From: Acinetobacter sp.
GTDB lineage: Bacteria; Pseudomonadota; Gammaproteobacteria; Pseudomonadales; Moraxellaceae
Length of the DNA: 64,000 bases
NCBI GenBank assembly: GCA_031277915.1
Contig: JAITLL010000034.1
Location: 112,428 to 176,427 of the forward strand
Direction: 5' to 3'
The stretch's first letter is position 1; each line of letters starts with the position of its first letter. The translations under genes and the position numbers were made by a program. The notes below the pieces were generated by a model that saw nothing but the letters and a program-made list of their open reading frames with translations, was not told the origin of the DNA and searched no databases. Shown here piece by piece: positions 32,150-42,435 of this stretch.

Positions 32150-34474
32150 TTAGTGATGGTCATGCTGCGGGTTTTGCTCTTCTTCACCCAAGTTTAAAGT
32201 TGGAGTGTTATCAAAGAAGTTCCAAGGTTTGATGAGTGTATAAACCCATTCTGTCGGCATAATTGGCCACTCTTCAGCACGTGCCACATGGGTTGTACCT
32301 GTTGTCATCCACACCACAAGGTCTTTATTTTCAATATTTTCGTTGTTGCCAATGAACTGCCCTAAGCCTGTATCATGAGTCGAACGGTTTGAATATTTCC
32401 CTTCAGGGTAGCGTTCGTCTGGATGGTACTGAGTCACCCAAATTTGCTTATCCATAAAGTTCAAACGTTTAAATAACCATTCATCTTTAGAAAAATTGGC
32501 ACCCTTCGCCACTGGGTGTGTTCCACCAGCAAACGGAATAATTTGGTAAGAAACAGGATTCCCTAGTTTATTTTCCTTGTTAAAGTTAGTGAGTAAACGA
32601 ATGGTAGACGGATCAAATTTTTCAGCTGCATTTTGCTCATTCGTAATGACTTTACTATCGATTTGCATTGAGCTTGTACGAACACCACCTTTGTCATTGG
32701 CTTTCACTACAGGGTCCATATGCATAAAGCTGTTGTTTTCCCCATCTACATCCATATCTAAACGGAAGTTATAGATATGTTGATGGGTTGTCCCCACAAT
32801 ATTATGGTCAATTAAAGTTCCATATTTGGTGTCTTCTTTTGCGGTACTGTCATGCATGGTGCGTGATTTCACGCCTTTAACAGCTTCAATACCCGTTGCA
32901 CCCGCATTAATCCCAATTACACCATTTTGGGCAAATACCCAGTCAAACATGTAATCATAGTTACCCACTGTACTAATCCAGCGCACAACAAGTTCACGAC
33001 GGGCTTCACTCGCATCTTGGTTACCAAAAATTTCGTGATGTTTATATTCAGGTCCAGCATATCGCTCAAAAATGGCAATCGCATTTGGAATGACTTGTGG
33101 CTGGCCTTTGTAGTCTGCAATCACAGCATCAAGTAAAACCGCATTTTCAGGCGCATCTGTTCCAGGAAGAATAGATGAGGTAAGTGTTCCCATACCATAT
33201 TCGCCAGAATCTAAATAAGATTTGAAATACCAACCAATGTCAGGGTCACCGTATGGAACCACCATTCCACCCAAGTTGCCTTCATACATGACTTTACGCT
33301 TAACGCCTTTATCTTTATAGGTCACCGTTGAAAGCTGTAAGCCAACACGAGAATCTAACGCCACATGCAAACACCAGTTGCCCCAATGTATGGTTTGACC
33401 TGTAATGCTAAAGTTTTTGCCCTCAGGTTCAGTAATATTAAGTGGTTTTAGCTTACTTGCTACTGGCTTATTCGACATATAAGGTCGATTTGCCATTGGC
33501 ACGGGAATAATCGCACCTTCTTCAATCTTAATAATTTTTTCTTTATCTAAATCGACAACAGCCACCAAATTTTCAATAGGATGCGCCCAGTAGTTACCAT
33601 CTCCGACATCAAGATAAGCGACAACTTTTAATATATTAAGTTGCTTATCTAGTCCATCTTTACCGCCAAAATATCCAACAGTTAGCGGTGTAGCAATCAC
33701 TTTCTTCACATCGGTAATGCCGCGTTTGCGTAATGCATCTTGATATTCTTTGCTTGTTTCAATTACACGCTGTACGGCTTCAAAATTATCGAGCAACACC
33801 ATTCCATGAGTGTCTTTAAGTACATTCCATTTTGTGACTTTTTGAGTGTTAAGGTTAACTTCACCTTCAATCGCTTGGTTGCCTTTTAATAAAATGAAAG
33901 ATGCTATGCGGTCTTCTTTAAATTCTTTGTGATTGATAAAGTAATCCCAAACTTTTGCTTTTTCCGGTTCCTTTAGTTTTAACTCTGCAAAACGCATATT
34001 TTTATAGGCATATTTCGAGCTGTTAATGACTTCATATGTCTTTTTGATTTCGTCAGAATTTAAACTATTGAGCGGATGGAACGTATTTTCAATTTTAAAA
34101 GTTTGATCTAAACCAGACTGAAATACTTCATTAAAAAAATCTTTCCCAATAACTGGCTTACCATCTTTGATTAATAAAGGCACACTGAGCTTGAAAGGTT
34201 TACCATTCACCAAAACCTGATTTGAATTTGGCTTAGCTCGAACTATCATAGAGCCTTTGGTAATCATATAAGTGTTGGTAAAATCGTCTTTGACAACTTT
34301 AGCGCCTTGCTCACTCATGTTTTGATAAAGAGACACCATTTCGGCATGTCCACCATGAGCATAAGCTTGAGTATTTAATCCCCAAAAGCTCGCAGCTATG
34401 GATAAGTTAAGCGCCAAAATTTTTTGTATATCATTCAATAATTGTTGTTTACGCATGGGTTTCATCCTTTTCAT
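32150..34474 (-). CDS. tynA: Periplasmic copper (primary) amine oxidase
   Basis: Oxidises primary amines such as phenylethylamine or tyramine to aldehyde, ammonia and peroxide. 774 residues, near E. coli TynA length. A signal peptide ends around TQAYAHGGH; an N-terminal copper amine oxidase D1 domain is followed by N2/N3 domains. The catalytic domain contains VGNYDYMFDWVF, whose Tyr after Asn is the topaquinone precursor. Copper ligands are HQHIYNFRLD and the later His in TGTTHVARAEEWP. The C-terminus is His-rich. Upstream lies the AraC-type gene. Confidence 0.94.
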   Translation of the reverse strand: MKRMKPMRKQQLLNDIQKILALNLSIAASFWGLNTQAYAHGGHAEMVSLYQNMSEQGAKVVKDDFTNTYMITKGSMIVRAKPNSNQVLVNGKPFKLSVPLLIKDGKPVIGKDFFNEVFQSGLDQTFKIENTFHPLNSLNSDEIKKTYEVINSSKYAYKNMRFAELKLKEPEKAKVWDYFINHKEFKEDRIASFILLKGNQAIEGEVNLNTQKVTKWNVLKDTHGMVLLDNFEAVQRVIETSKEYQDALRKRGITDVKKVIATPLTVGYFGGKDGLDKQLNILKVVAYLDVGDGNYWAHPIENLVAVVDLDKEKIIKIEEGAIIPVPMANRPYMSNKPVASKLKPLNITEPEGKNFSITGQTIHWGNWCLHVALDSRVGLQLSTVTYKDKGVKRKVMYEGNLGGMVVPYGDPDIGWYFKSYLDSGEYGMGTLTSSILPGTDAPENAVLLDAVIADYKGQPQVIPNAIAIFERYAGPEYKHHEIFGNQDASEARRELVVRWISTVGNYDYMFDWVFAQNGVIGINAGATGIEAVKGVKSRTMHDSTAKEDTKYGTLIDHNIVGTTHQHIYNFRLDMDVDGENNSFMHMDPVVKANDKGGVRTSSMQIDSKVITNEQNAAEKFDPSTIRLLTNFNKENKLGNPVSYQIIPFAGGTHPVAKGANFSKDEWLFKRLNFMDKQIWVTQYHPDERYPEGKYSNRSTHDTGLGQFIGNNENIENKDLVVWMTTGTTHVARAEEWPIMPTEWVYTLIKPWNFFDNTPTLNLGEEEQNPQHDHH

Positions 34475-34674
34475 CTATCCCTGAACTATCTGTATCAGAT
34501 AGTTAAAATGCACTTTCCTATGTGTTAAATTTATTAGATCAACTTAATAGTCCTAAGCTTATTAAGCTCATCTAACCTGTTCTAATTAATTTAATTTCAA
34601 CACACTTGCATGGGGCTAGCTTGTTCAAGAATGACGTCGAACTTGTCTAAAAATGACATTGAGAGATGAAAGTT

Positions 34675-35589
34675 TTAAACCGACATACCCTCTCTAAATT
34701 CTTTAGGAGAAATGCCATAAGCCTTTTTAAAGATTTTTGAAAAATGAGCACCATCCCAAAAACCCCACTTCAAGGCAATTTGGGTAATAGAGCTTTGTTT
34801 ATTTCTTTTATCGAGTAAATCTGCTTTGACTTTTTCTAAGCGTTTAAGCTGTATATATTTGTTAATAGATAGATTTTCTTGAAGAAATAGACGATAGAGA
34901 TGTCGTAGTGAGACCCCAATATGTTCTGCAATTAACTTAGGTGTTAAATCTGGTTTTGCTAAATTTTCTATAATATAGCGCTCAGCTTTTTCCATCAGGT
35001 TATTTGAACTGTTTATGTTTTTATAATTAATTGTGGGTTTGATTAAGGCAATCAGTGCATCTTCAAAAGCATTACCATCTTCGGTTGCGTACCAAAGTTT
35101 AATATTTTCAGCTGACATGTTTTTCAAAATATTTTTAAGTAAAAAACCGCTCATATTTTGCGTAATGAGCTTTCCAAAATATTCGGTACTAATATTTTCT
35201 TTAAGTAATTTTTCACGCGACAAGTGTACTGAAATCTGGCTCACTAAGCCTTGCGGATACATCGAAATGGTTTCGACTGGATCTACCAGCACAATATCGC
35301 CTTCATTCAAGCTTAAGGTTTCATTTTTATACTCAAGCAGCATTTTTCCCGAATACTGCAAAATCAAAAAACAAAAACGATTATTCACTCGATCGATTTC
35401 ATCAGCTTTTCGGACAATTTTATTTGCATTGTTTTTGATAAAAGCAATTTCGGTATCGCCCAATAAAAAACATTGGACCTCACCAATGAATAAATTACGG
35501 GTACCGTCAAAATCCGTTTCAAAATTGCCGCACACATTTTTAATATGGTGCGTCCATGTGAGTAATGCATCGCTTACATATTGGTTCAT
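34675..35589 (-). CDS. feaR: AraC/XylS-family activator, FeaR-like
   Basis: 304 residues, matching FeaR (about 300). The N-terminal half is the AraC-type ligand-binding domain (EIDRVNNRFCFLILQYSG, LNEGDIVLVDPVETISMY). The C-terminal half has two helix-turn-helix motifs (LTPKLIAEHIGVSLRHLYRLF and ITQIALKWGFWDGAHFSKIFKKAYG). FeaR activates tynA and feaB in response to aromatic amines or aldehydes. It is encoded just upstream of tynA on the same strand, with a 200-base gap that holds the tynA promoter. Confidence 0.85.
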   Translation of the reverse strand: MNQYVSDALLTWTHHIKNVCGNFETDFDGTRNLFIGEVQCFLLGDTEIAFIKNNANKIVRKADEIDRVNNRFCFLILQYSGKMLLEYKNETLSLNEGDIVLVDPVETISMYPQGLVSQISVHLSREKLLKENISTEYFGKLITQNMSGFLLKNILKNMSAENIKLWYATEDGNAFEDALIALIKPTINYKNINSSNNLMEKAERYIIENLAKPDLTPKLIAEHIGVSLRHLYRLFLQENLSINKYIQLKRLEKVKADLLDKRNKQSSITQIALKWGFWDGAHFSKIFKKAYGISPKEFREGMSV

Positions 35590-35747
35590 CCCTTACCTCT
35601 CTATACATGTGCCACTACTCAAGATTTTCTTTTGCCGTGGTTCACAGTCTTGGCTTATTTACAATTTTGTTTTATTGATAAACAAATTGTGTGCCAAAAA
35701 TTCCTTGTCCATGGAATTCTTTTGATGATAGTCAGCTAGATGTAAAG

Positions 35748-35778
35748 AAGCTGATAAATCAATTCAATTTATCAGCTT
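35748..35778 (-). terminator. Hairpin at the 3' end of the iac operon
   Basis: AAGCTGATAAAT (35748-35759) pairs with ATTTATCAGCTT (35767-35778), just after the iacG stop codon on the minus strand. The T-run is weak. Confidence 0.65.
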
Positions 35779-35786
35779 AATGGAGC

Positions 35787-36788
<1,002 letters not shown>

Positions 36789-37742
36789 TTAGATATCTAA
36801 AACTAGTCTCGGTGTTTTAGAGCGTGAACAGCACACCAATATTTGTTCATTGCTGGCTTTTTCTTCATCAGTAAAATAAACATCTCGATGATCAGGTTCG
36901 CCTTCAATCACATCGCACATGCAAGTTCCGCATACGCCTTGCTCGCAAGACATTTCAATGTCGATGCCTTCTTTAGCCAAAGCCTGCAAAATGGTTTCGC
37001 CAGCCTCTACCATAATGATTTTTCCGCTACGCTCAGCCACCACCTCAAATGAACCTCCAGATGTGTCTGCTTCGACTTGGAAATATTCTTTGTGGATTTG
37101 CTGCTCAGGAAAATCGTGAGTCGTGGCAAGGTTAATCACCCAGTCCATGAAACCGACTGGGCCACACGTGTAAATATGGCTTTCAGAGTCAATATTTTTA
37201 ATGGCAGATTCAAAAAATGCTCTGTGGTTTGCACCTTCGGATTTAAAATGGAAGCTTGTATATTGTGCTAATTCACCATTTTTAATTTCATCAACAAAAG
37301 CGCAGTTTTCAGGGCTAGCACCACAGTAATGAAGCTCAAAGGATGCACCTTCGTGTGCAAGTTGATATGCCATCGTGATTAACGGCGTAATCCCGATTCC
37401 ACCGCCAATCAATACACTGTGTTTGGCTTTTAAAAGTGGAAACAAATTTTTTGGTTCACTGACCTGAATTTGCATGCCATCTTTAATTTCATCAAAAGCC
37501 GAGACTGAGCCACCACGTGATTCAGGGTCACGTAAAATTCCAAGGCGAAACTTACCTTCATCATTTGGATTTTGGCAAAGTGAATATTGGCGTACCATAC
37601 CATTTGGTAAGTGCACATCAATATGCGCACCCGCTTCAACTTTTGGCAATGTTGCAGAAGTTGCAGACTCAAACTCCATGACTGCAATATTTCCACCTTC
37701 CACATGGCGATTTTTAACGACAACATCATAAAGTGTAGTCAT
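36789..37742 (-). CDS. iacF: Rieske dioxygenase reductase component (IacF)
   Basis: Passes electrons from NAD(P)H to the IacC/IacD oxygenase. 317 residues of the phthalate dioxygenase reductase type: an FMN-binding barrel (RQYSLCQNP), a nucleotide domain (LIGGGIGITPLI, HIYTCGPVGFMDWVI) and a C-terminal plant-type 2Fe-2S ferredoxin with CEQGVCGTCMCDVIEGEPDHRD-like Cys spacing and a final distal Cys (LVCCSRS). Next in the operon after the SDR iacE. Confidence 0.9.
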   Translation of the reverse strand: MTTLYDVVVKNRHVEGGNIAVMEFESATSATLPKVEAGAHIDVHLPNGMVRQYSLCQNPNDEGKFRLGILRDPESRGGSVSAFDEIKDGMQIQVSEPKNLFPLLKAKHSVLIGGGIGITPLITMAYQLAHEGASFELHYCGASPENCAFVDEIKNGELAQYTSFHFKSEGANHRAFFESAIKNIDSESHIYTCGPVGFMDWVINLATTHDFPEQQIHKEYFQVEADTSGGSFEVVAERSGKIIMVEAGETILQALAKEGIDIEMSCEQGVCGTCMCDVIEGEPDHRDVYFTDEEKASNEQILVCCSRSKTPRLVLDI

Positions 37743-37776
37743 GATTTAACTCCCTTTTCATGGTTAAGCGATTGGC

Positions 37777-38514
37777 TTAACGCATGAATAAACCACCATT
37801 AATATCCCATGTTGCACCAGTCACAAACCCCGCATTTGGACTCGCAAGCAACCCACAAGTTTCAGCAATAAAATGCATACTTCCTAAGGCTTTAACTGGA
37901 ATATTCTGGATGAACTGTTCCATTTTTTCGTCTGACACCACGCTATGAACAATCGGTGATTCCATTGGGCCCGGTGCAACCGCATTGACCGTTACCCCTT
38001 TTGCCGCAAACTCTTTGGCAAAAATTTTGGTTAACGTCACAATGGCACCTTTGGTTGCCGCATAGTGTGCACCCGTTGCAGTACCGCCATTTTGTCCCGC
38101 TAAAGACGCCATATTAATGATGCGTCCATAGCCTTTTTTAGCCATATATTGACCAATAATTTGACAAGCTTGAAAGGTGCCACGTTGGTTGACTTGGGTT
38201 ACCCAATCAAAATCGGCTGCGGTAATTTCTAATACTGGCGTTGCTTTGGTGACAGTGGCATTGTTAATCAACACATCAAGTTTAGAAAATTTCTCTTCAA
38301 TCCATTGCACGGCAGCATGAAAATCTGCTTCGACAGAAATATCTAATTTCAAGGGAAACATATTTTGTGCATATTGACTTTGCGCCTTGGCGTTTTCGGC
38401 TTTTTCAAGCGTACTTGCTGACAAAATCACTTGATGGCCTTGGCTCGCAAAATATTCAGCAATGACATTACCGAGTCCAGAAGCAGCACCTGTCACTAAA
38501 ACAACCTGTTTCAT
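37777..38514 (-). CDS. iacE: Short-chain dehydrogenase/reductase (IacE)
   Basis: 245 residues of the classical SDR family: VTGAASGLGNVIAEYF (cofactor loop), NNATVTKATP, NMASLAGQNGG (catalytic Ser) and YAATKGAIVTLTK (Tyr and Lys). In indole-acetate breakdown it is thought to oxidise a ring-hydroxylated intermediate. Its codirection and ten-base spacing to iacD support one transcript. Confidence 0.87.
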   Translation of the reverse strand: MKQVVLVTGAASGLGNVIAEYFASQGHQVILSASTLEKAENAKAQSQYAQNMFPLKLDISVEADFHAAVQWIEEKFSKLDVLINNATVTKATPVLEITAADFDWVTQVNQRGTFQACQIIGQYMAKKGYGRIINMASLAGQNGGTATGAHYAATKGAIVTLTKIFAKEFAAKGVTVNAVAPGPMESPIVHSVVSDEKMEQFIQNIPVKALGSMHFIAETCGLLASPNAGFVTGATWDINGGLFMR

Positions 38515-38524
38515 GTTACTGCTC

Positions 38525-39010
38525 CTAAAGAATGTAGCTAATACCGGCTAAGGTATCGGTTGAGTTAACCAAGTTAATGATTTTACGGTTAATCTTAAAA
38601 CCTGTAGTCGCATCTCGAGTCAAATGGTAAGTAATATCTGCGGTGTAATGCTTGAGGTTTTCTTTACGAAACTCACGTAAGTTTTGAGCACAGCGTAAAA
38701 CGATTTGATTATCTTGGTCTTGAATAACACGTACACGAGAAACACTACGCACGGTATTGGCTTTAGGCGCTGTAGAAATTGCTTCACCATTTTCAAGACG
38801 CTCCACACGTAAAGTACGCATATGGTTATCGTCATAGGCATAATTTAAGTTGTTTTCGTAGTCAGTGAGATTTGGGTCAATTGGAATGATATAGACACCT
38901 TTTTCATTCCATAAATTAAGCCATTCACGGTATTCACTGTGGTCTAACATATCTGCTTCAGCCCAGATGAAAGCAGTGACTTCATTTAATAATTGCAGAT
39001 TCATATTCAT
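38525..39010 (-). CDS. iacD: Aromatic-ring dioxygenase beta subunit (IacD)
   Basis: 161 residues of the ring-hydroxylating dioxygenase small subunit, an NTF2-like fold with WLNLWNEKGVYIIPID, HMRTLRVERLENGEA, RTVRSVSRVRV and FKINRKIINLVN typical of such subunits. It pairs with IacC to hydroxylate the oxidised indole-acetate ring. It starts ten bases after iacC. Confidence 0.87.
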   Translation of the reverse strand: MNMNLQLLNEVTAFIWAEADMLDHSEYREWLNLWNEKGVYIIPIDPNLTDYENNLNYAYDDNHMRTLRVERLENGEAISTAPKANTVRSVSRVRVIQDQDNQIVLRCAQNLREFRKENLKHYTADITYHLTRDATTGFKINRKIINLVNSTDTLAGISYIL

Positions 39011-39020
39011 TGCTCTCTCC

Positions 39021-40298
39021 TTAAGCCTTCATCATCTTTTTCCACTGCTGATATGCTGCACGCATACCTGTTTCAGCACTGACATCACTTTTTAAGCCAT
39101 CTTCAGTTTGCACTTCGCCCGGTAAACCACGGTTCAACATGATCCATAAATCATTACCTGCATTGGCGCCGTGTTGTACGCGCTCCCAAGCTTCTGAGTC
39201 ATCTGGAGTACCAAAACCAAATGGACCTTGGAAATGTTCATGCAAACGTAAGCGATATTGGTTGGCAATTTGCGGACCACCATCCATCGTAATCACCGAG
39301 TGATGAATTTCTGTTTCAGCCACTGAAATTGGCTGTAAAACACGGAAGAACGCCATTGAACATGCAATATTCGGGAATAAATTTAAGTTAAAGCCAGAAC
39401 CACCGACTGCACGAACAATACGGCGCACTTCTAATTCTTCATGACCTTCATCACGCAAAGCTTGAGCCAAGTCTTCAAAACGTTCTTGAATTGGACGTTC
39501 CATGAGCTCTTCGTCTAAATCGATCAGATCAGGAATCATGACCATTACACTGTGACCATTACCTAAATCTTCAACAAAGCCCGGCTGGTTTTCGAAGTTA
39601 AAGAGTTCTTCGGTTTTTTCATCGACAGAGCTTAAGAATGACTTGTGTACCAACGGAAAGTGATATGCATCGGTTGTATTTTCAAGCTGGATTTTCCAGT
39701 TACCTGGGAAGCGGAAACGGTGTTCACCTAACACTTTAATTGGATAACCTGCACCTTGTTTCATAAACAGGTCAATCCATTTTTTTGCTGGCCCAAGGAA
39801 CTCTTCAAGCGGTTGAATGTCTTCTTTAAATGAAGCGAAGATCATGCCGTTATATTCTTCTACACGTAGACTCACCAGTGGTAATTCAGACTTATCTAAA
39901 CAATCACCGTAGCTTTCTGGAGATGGTACACCACGTAAACTACCATCAAGTGCATAACTCCAACCGTGGTACGGACATACAAAACTATTGGTTTTTCCTT
40001 TTTTATGTTCGCATACGGTTGCGGCACGGTGACGGCAACGGTTTAAAAGTACATGGACTTTCTTTTTACGGTCACGCACCGCAACAACTGGTTGTTTACC
40101 AATGTTAATGGTTTTATAGCTTCCGCCTTCTGGAATTTCGCTGGCATGTGCAACCCACACCCAAGTGCTATAAAAGATTTTTTCCATTTCTTCATCAAAA
40201 ATGCGTTCATCTTTATAAAGAGAAGTATGGGCACGGTCACTTTGAACCAAAGTATCGTAATCAGTGCCAATGTTATGCGTCGGGATAATACTGTTCAT
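39021..40298 (-). CDS. iacC: Rieske non-heme iron oxygenase alpha subunit (IacC)
   Basis: 425 residues from the ATG at 40298, with AAGGA eight bases upstream; a longer in-frame start at 40331 has no spacing for its site and overlaps iacI. The Rieske cluster ligands are CRH and, further on, CPYHGW. The mononuclear iron site is ENTTDAYHFPLVH (Asp and two His). Large subunit of the terminal oxygenase in indole-3-acetate breakdown. Confidence 0.9.
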   Translation of the reverse strand: MNSIIPTHNIGTDYDTLVQSDRAHTSLYKDERIFDEEMEKIFYSTWVWVAHASEIPEGGSYKTINIGKQPVVAVRDRKKKVHVLLNRCRHRAATVCEHKKGKTNSFVCPYHGWSYALDGSLRGVPSPESYGDCLDKSELPLVSLRVEEYNGMIFASFKEDIQPLEEFLGPAKKWIDLFMKQGAGYPIKVLGEHRFRFPGNWKIQLENTTDAYHFPLVHKSFLSSVDEKTEELFNFENQPGFVEDLGNGHSVMVMIPDLIDLDEELMERPIQERFEDLAQALRDEGHEELEVRRIVRAVGGSGFNLNLFPNIACSMAFFRVLQPISVAETEIHHSVITMDGGPQIANQYRLRLHEHFQGPFGFGTPDDSEAWERVQHGANAGNDLWIMLNRGLPGEVQTEDGLKSDVSAETGMRAAYQQWKKMMKA

Positions 40299-40327
40299 AT
40301 CAATAGTCCTTTTAAATATGTCCTGGG

Positions 40328-40855
40328 TCATTCCTGGGAAGGTACTGGCAATTCGGCTTCACTGTGCCAATGCGATACGGGACGACTGAAAATATTCTGT
40401 GTTTGGAAATGTTTAATTTTCCATGTTCCATCTGCTTGCTTTTGAAACTTCACATTGAGCTTTGCTGTATTCAGATGACTACGGCCATCTTTAAACGTTG
40501 AAGTTTGCAACATAAGCCATGAAGCATTTGCATCATTTTGATTTACATAAATTTGTTCTGAATTTACAAAGTGTGCATTCATAACAAAGTGAGATTCTTT
40601 TTGGGTATAACTTTTAAACATGTCGTAAATCGACTGCCAAGAATCATAACGGCCAAAGGATTTGGCATATTTCTCGCCAACACCTTCCCAAATACAGTCT
40701 TGATCAAAAAGATTCATCAGCTCATCAAGGTCTGTATTTGCATTGAGCTCGTCGCAGATTTCCATATAACGGTTCAGACAATTACGAATGGCGTTGTGCG
40801 CTTCTAACTGTTCTAGTCGCTCTAAGATTTCTGCAAAATTCACTTTGTCATTCAT
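40328..40855 (-). CDS. iacI: SnoaL-like protein (IacI)
   Basis: About 175 residues of the SnoaL/NTF2 fold (ERLEQLEAHNAIRNCLNRYMEI, EDCIWEGVG-like, GTWKIKHFQTQNIF). In the iac operon it is IacI, a partner of unknown exact reaction. I give the start as 40855 because AAGG is then spaced well; an ATG two codons earlier (40861) is also possible. Immediately follows iacB, whose stop lies just before its start region. Confidence 0.82.
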   Translation of the reverse strand: MNDKVNFAEILERLEQLEAHNAIRNCLNRYMEICDELNANTDLDELMNLFDQDCIWEGVGEKYAKSFGRYDSWQSIYDMFKSYTQKESHFVMNAHFVNSEQIYVNQNDANASWLMLQTSTFKDGRSHLNTAKLNVKFQKQADGTWKIKHFQTQNIFSRPVSHWHSEAELPVPSQE

Positions 40856-40865
40856 TGCCATCGCC

Positions 40866-41225
40866 TTAACGTTGGATAATCAATTCGCGTCCAACACGAG
40901 CTTCAACTTTGCAATATTTCCAAAGCTTGTATGGACCTTCACCTACCACTGTCGTTCTAAACAAATTACAAGCTGCGTGTACTGTTTCAATATCTGGAAC
41001 ATCTGCAAGCAAGTAGGTAGTCCAAGGCCAACCTGCACTTGGGCCAACCATGCTTTGGTCATCATCAAGATTTCCAAAAACATGTACGCCGGGTAAGTCA
41101 TGAATGCCATTCCACATTTCACCAAACGCTGCCCAAACTGCTTTCGCTTCAGCAGGTTCTGCATCAAAAAAGTTTTGGTTAATACCCATACAGAACAAAA
41201 CGCGTAATGATTTTTTAGCTTCCAT
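40866..41225 (-). CDS. iacB: Small iac-operon protein (IacB)
   Basis: 119 residues, about 13 kDa, in the position of iacB. It begins after AAAGGA and reads SLRVLFCMGINQNFFDAEPA near the N-terminus, with GVHVFGNLDDDQSM and WPWTTYLLADV in the middle, resembling a dimeric alpha-beta barrel fold. IacB is required for or helps indole-acetate use in related strains, but its chemistry is not settled. Confidence 0.82.
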   Translation of the reverse strand: MEAKKSLRVLFCMGINQNFFDAEPAEAKAVWAAFGEMWNGIHDLPGVHVFGNLDDDQSMVGPSAGWPWTTYLLADVPDIETVHAACNLFRTTVVGEGPYKLWKYCKVEARVGRELIIQR

Positions 41226-41250
41226 CTCAATATCCTTTTAAAAATTAAAC

Positions 41251-42420
41251 TTATAAATAACCTGGGGTGGGTTTTAACCCGAAACTGATTGAGCCTGCAT
41301 TTTGTAAAGTCGCATCGCCCATAAAGGCATGCTGAGTGACCACGTTGGTGTCATTCACAAAACGGCTAAATGGATTGTTGGTATAAATTGCTGTCATGCC
41401 CGCGAGCATTTGCATTTTTCGGGTGACTTTGGCGCAAACTCGCGCTGCATGGGTACATGCCAGACGCATATCGCTAATTTGTTCAACTGTTGCTTCACGA
41501 CCAGCAATAATTTCATTCCAAACAATGTCCATGGTTTGATAAAACCAAGACTTTGCAGCCTGAAATTCTGCATCTGCTTGAGCAAACTCATATTGAGTCA
41601 CTGGGCGGTTTGCAATTTCTGACCCACCTGTAATCGATGCTTTACCCGGGGCTAATTTTTCAAATTCTTCTAATGCGGCAGCTGCAACACCAATCCCCAC
41701 CACAGTTAATACTTGAGTCGCTAAAGACAGAGACGGATATTTAAAAAATAGCTCACTTAGTTTTGACGGTTCACCACGGACAAAAGTCCATTTCTTTTCA
41801 ACCAATACATCTTCAACGACTAAATCATGGCTTCCTGTACCTTTTAGGCCAACGGTGTCCCAAGTCATTTCAATTTTGGCTTTTTTGGCAGGCATCACTG
41901 CCATACGCGGTAAGCCTTGCATTTCGTTGTTTTTAAGCGGTGAAATTCCCACGCCGACAATGTCAGCTCCCATACAGCCACTTGAGAATTTCCAACGTCC
42001 ACGAACCACTACACCTTCATCAGTAATTTCAGCTGGTTGCGGTGGAAAAATACCTCCAGCAAACACCACATCTGGTCCGTTTTGATACAATTCTTTAAGC
42101 GTTTCTTCTGGCAAACTTCCCAAATACGCAGGGCTCATACCGAAACTTGCTACCCAACCGACTGAACCATCCGCTTTAGATAGGGTTTCGATCAACTCAC
42201 AAAACTGTCGTGGTGAACATTCGTCACCGCCAAAACGTTTCGGAACCAATGCACGGTAAACACCGATTTGCTTAAGCTTTTCGATAACGTCTTGGCTCAC
42301 ATAAGCCTGATTATCAAATTCACCTGTACAGGCACGCTCACGAATTTCTTGGCACAAAGCATCTAAGTCAACTGCTTTGTCTTGAGAAGCAAACTCCATT
42401 TTAGACAACTTATTCATCAT
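41251..42420 (-). CDS. iacA: Acyl-CoA dehydrogenase-like indole-acetate monooxygenase (IacA)
   Basis: 389 residues of the acyl-CoA dehydrogenase/flavin-dependent hydroxylase group: ALVPKRFGGDECSPRQFCELIETLSKADGSV (N-terminal domain split across helices), GRWKFSSGCMGAD, and a C-terminal helical bundle. Rather than oxidising acyl-CoA, this subgroup uses reduced flavin and oxygen to hydroxylate. IacA is the first step on indole-3-acetate, fed by IacG. Second gene of the operon. Confidence 0.88.
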   Translation of the reverse strand: MMNKLSKMEFASQDKAVDLDALCQEIRERACTGEFDNQAYVSQDVIEKLKQIGVYRALVPKRFGGDECSPRQFCELIETLSKADGSVGWVASFGMSPAYLGSLPEETLKELYQNGPDVVFAGGIFPPQPAEITDEGVVVRGRWKFSSGCMGADIVGVGISPLKNNEMQGLPRMAVMPAKKAKIEMTWDTVGLKGTGSHDLVVEDVLVEKKWTFVRGEPSKLSELFFKYPSLSLATQVLTVVGIGVAAAALEEFEKLAPGKASITGGSEIANRPVTQYEFAQADAEFQAAKSWFYQTMDIVWNEIIAGREATVEQISDMRLACTHAARVCAKVTRKMQMLAGMTAIYTNNPFSRFVNDTNVVTQHAFMGDATLQNAGSISFGLKPTPGYL

Positions 42421-42435
42421 CTAACTCCTTGTAAT

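Noticed and set aside
34475-34674. FeaR boxes in the tynA promoter
   Set aside because: TGACA-like pieces near 34656 resemble reported sites, but the match to the consensus as I recall it is incomplete and such short motifs arise by chance.
35033-35725. Long plus-strand ORF opposite feaR
   Set aside because: Antisense shadow of a clear AraC-type gene, low-complexity Ser/Phe/Lys composition, no ribosome site.
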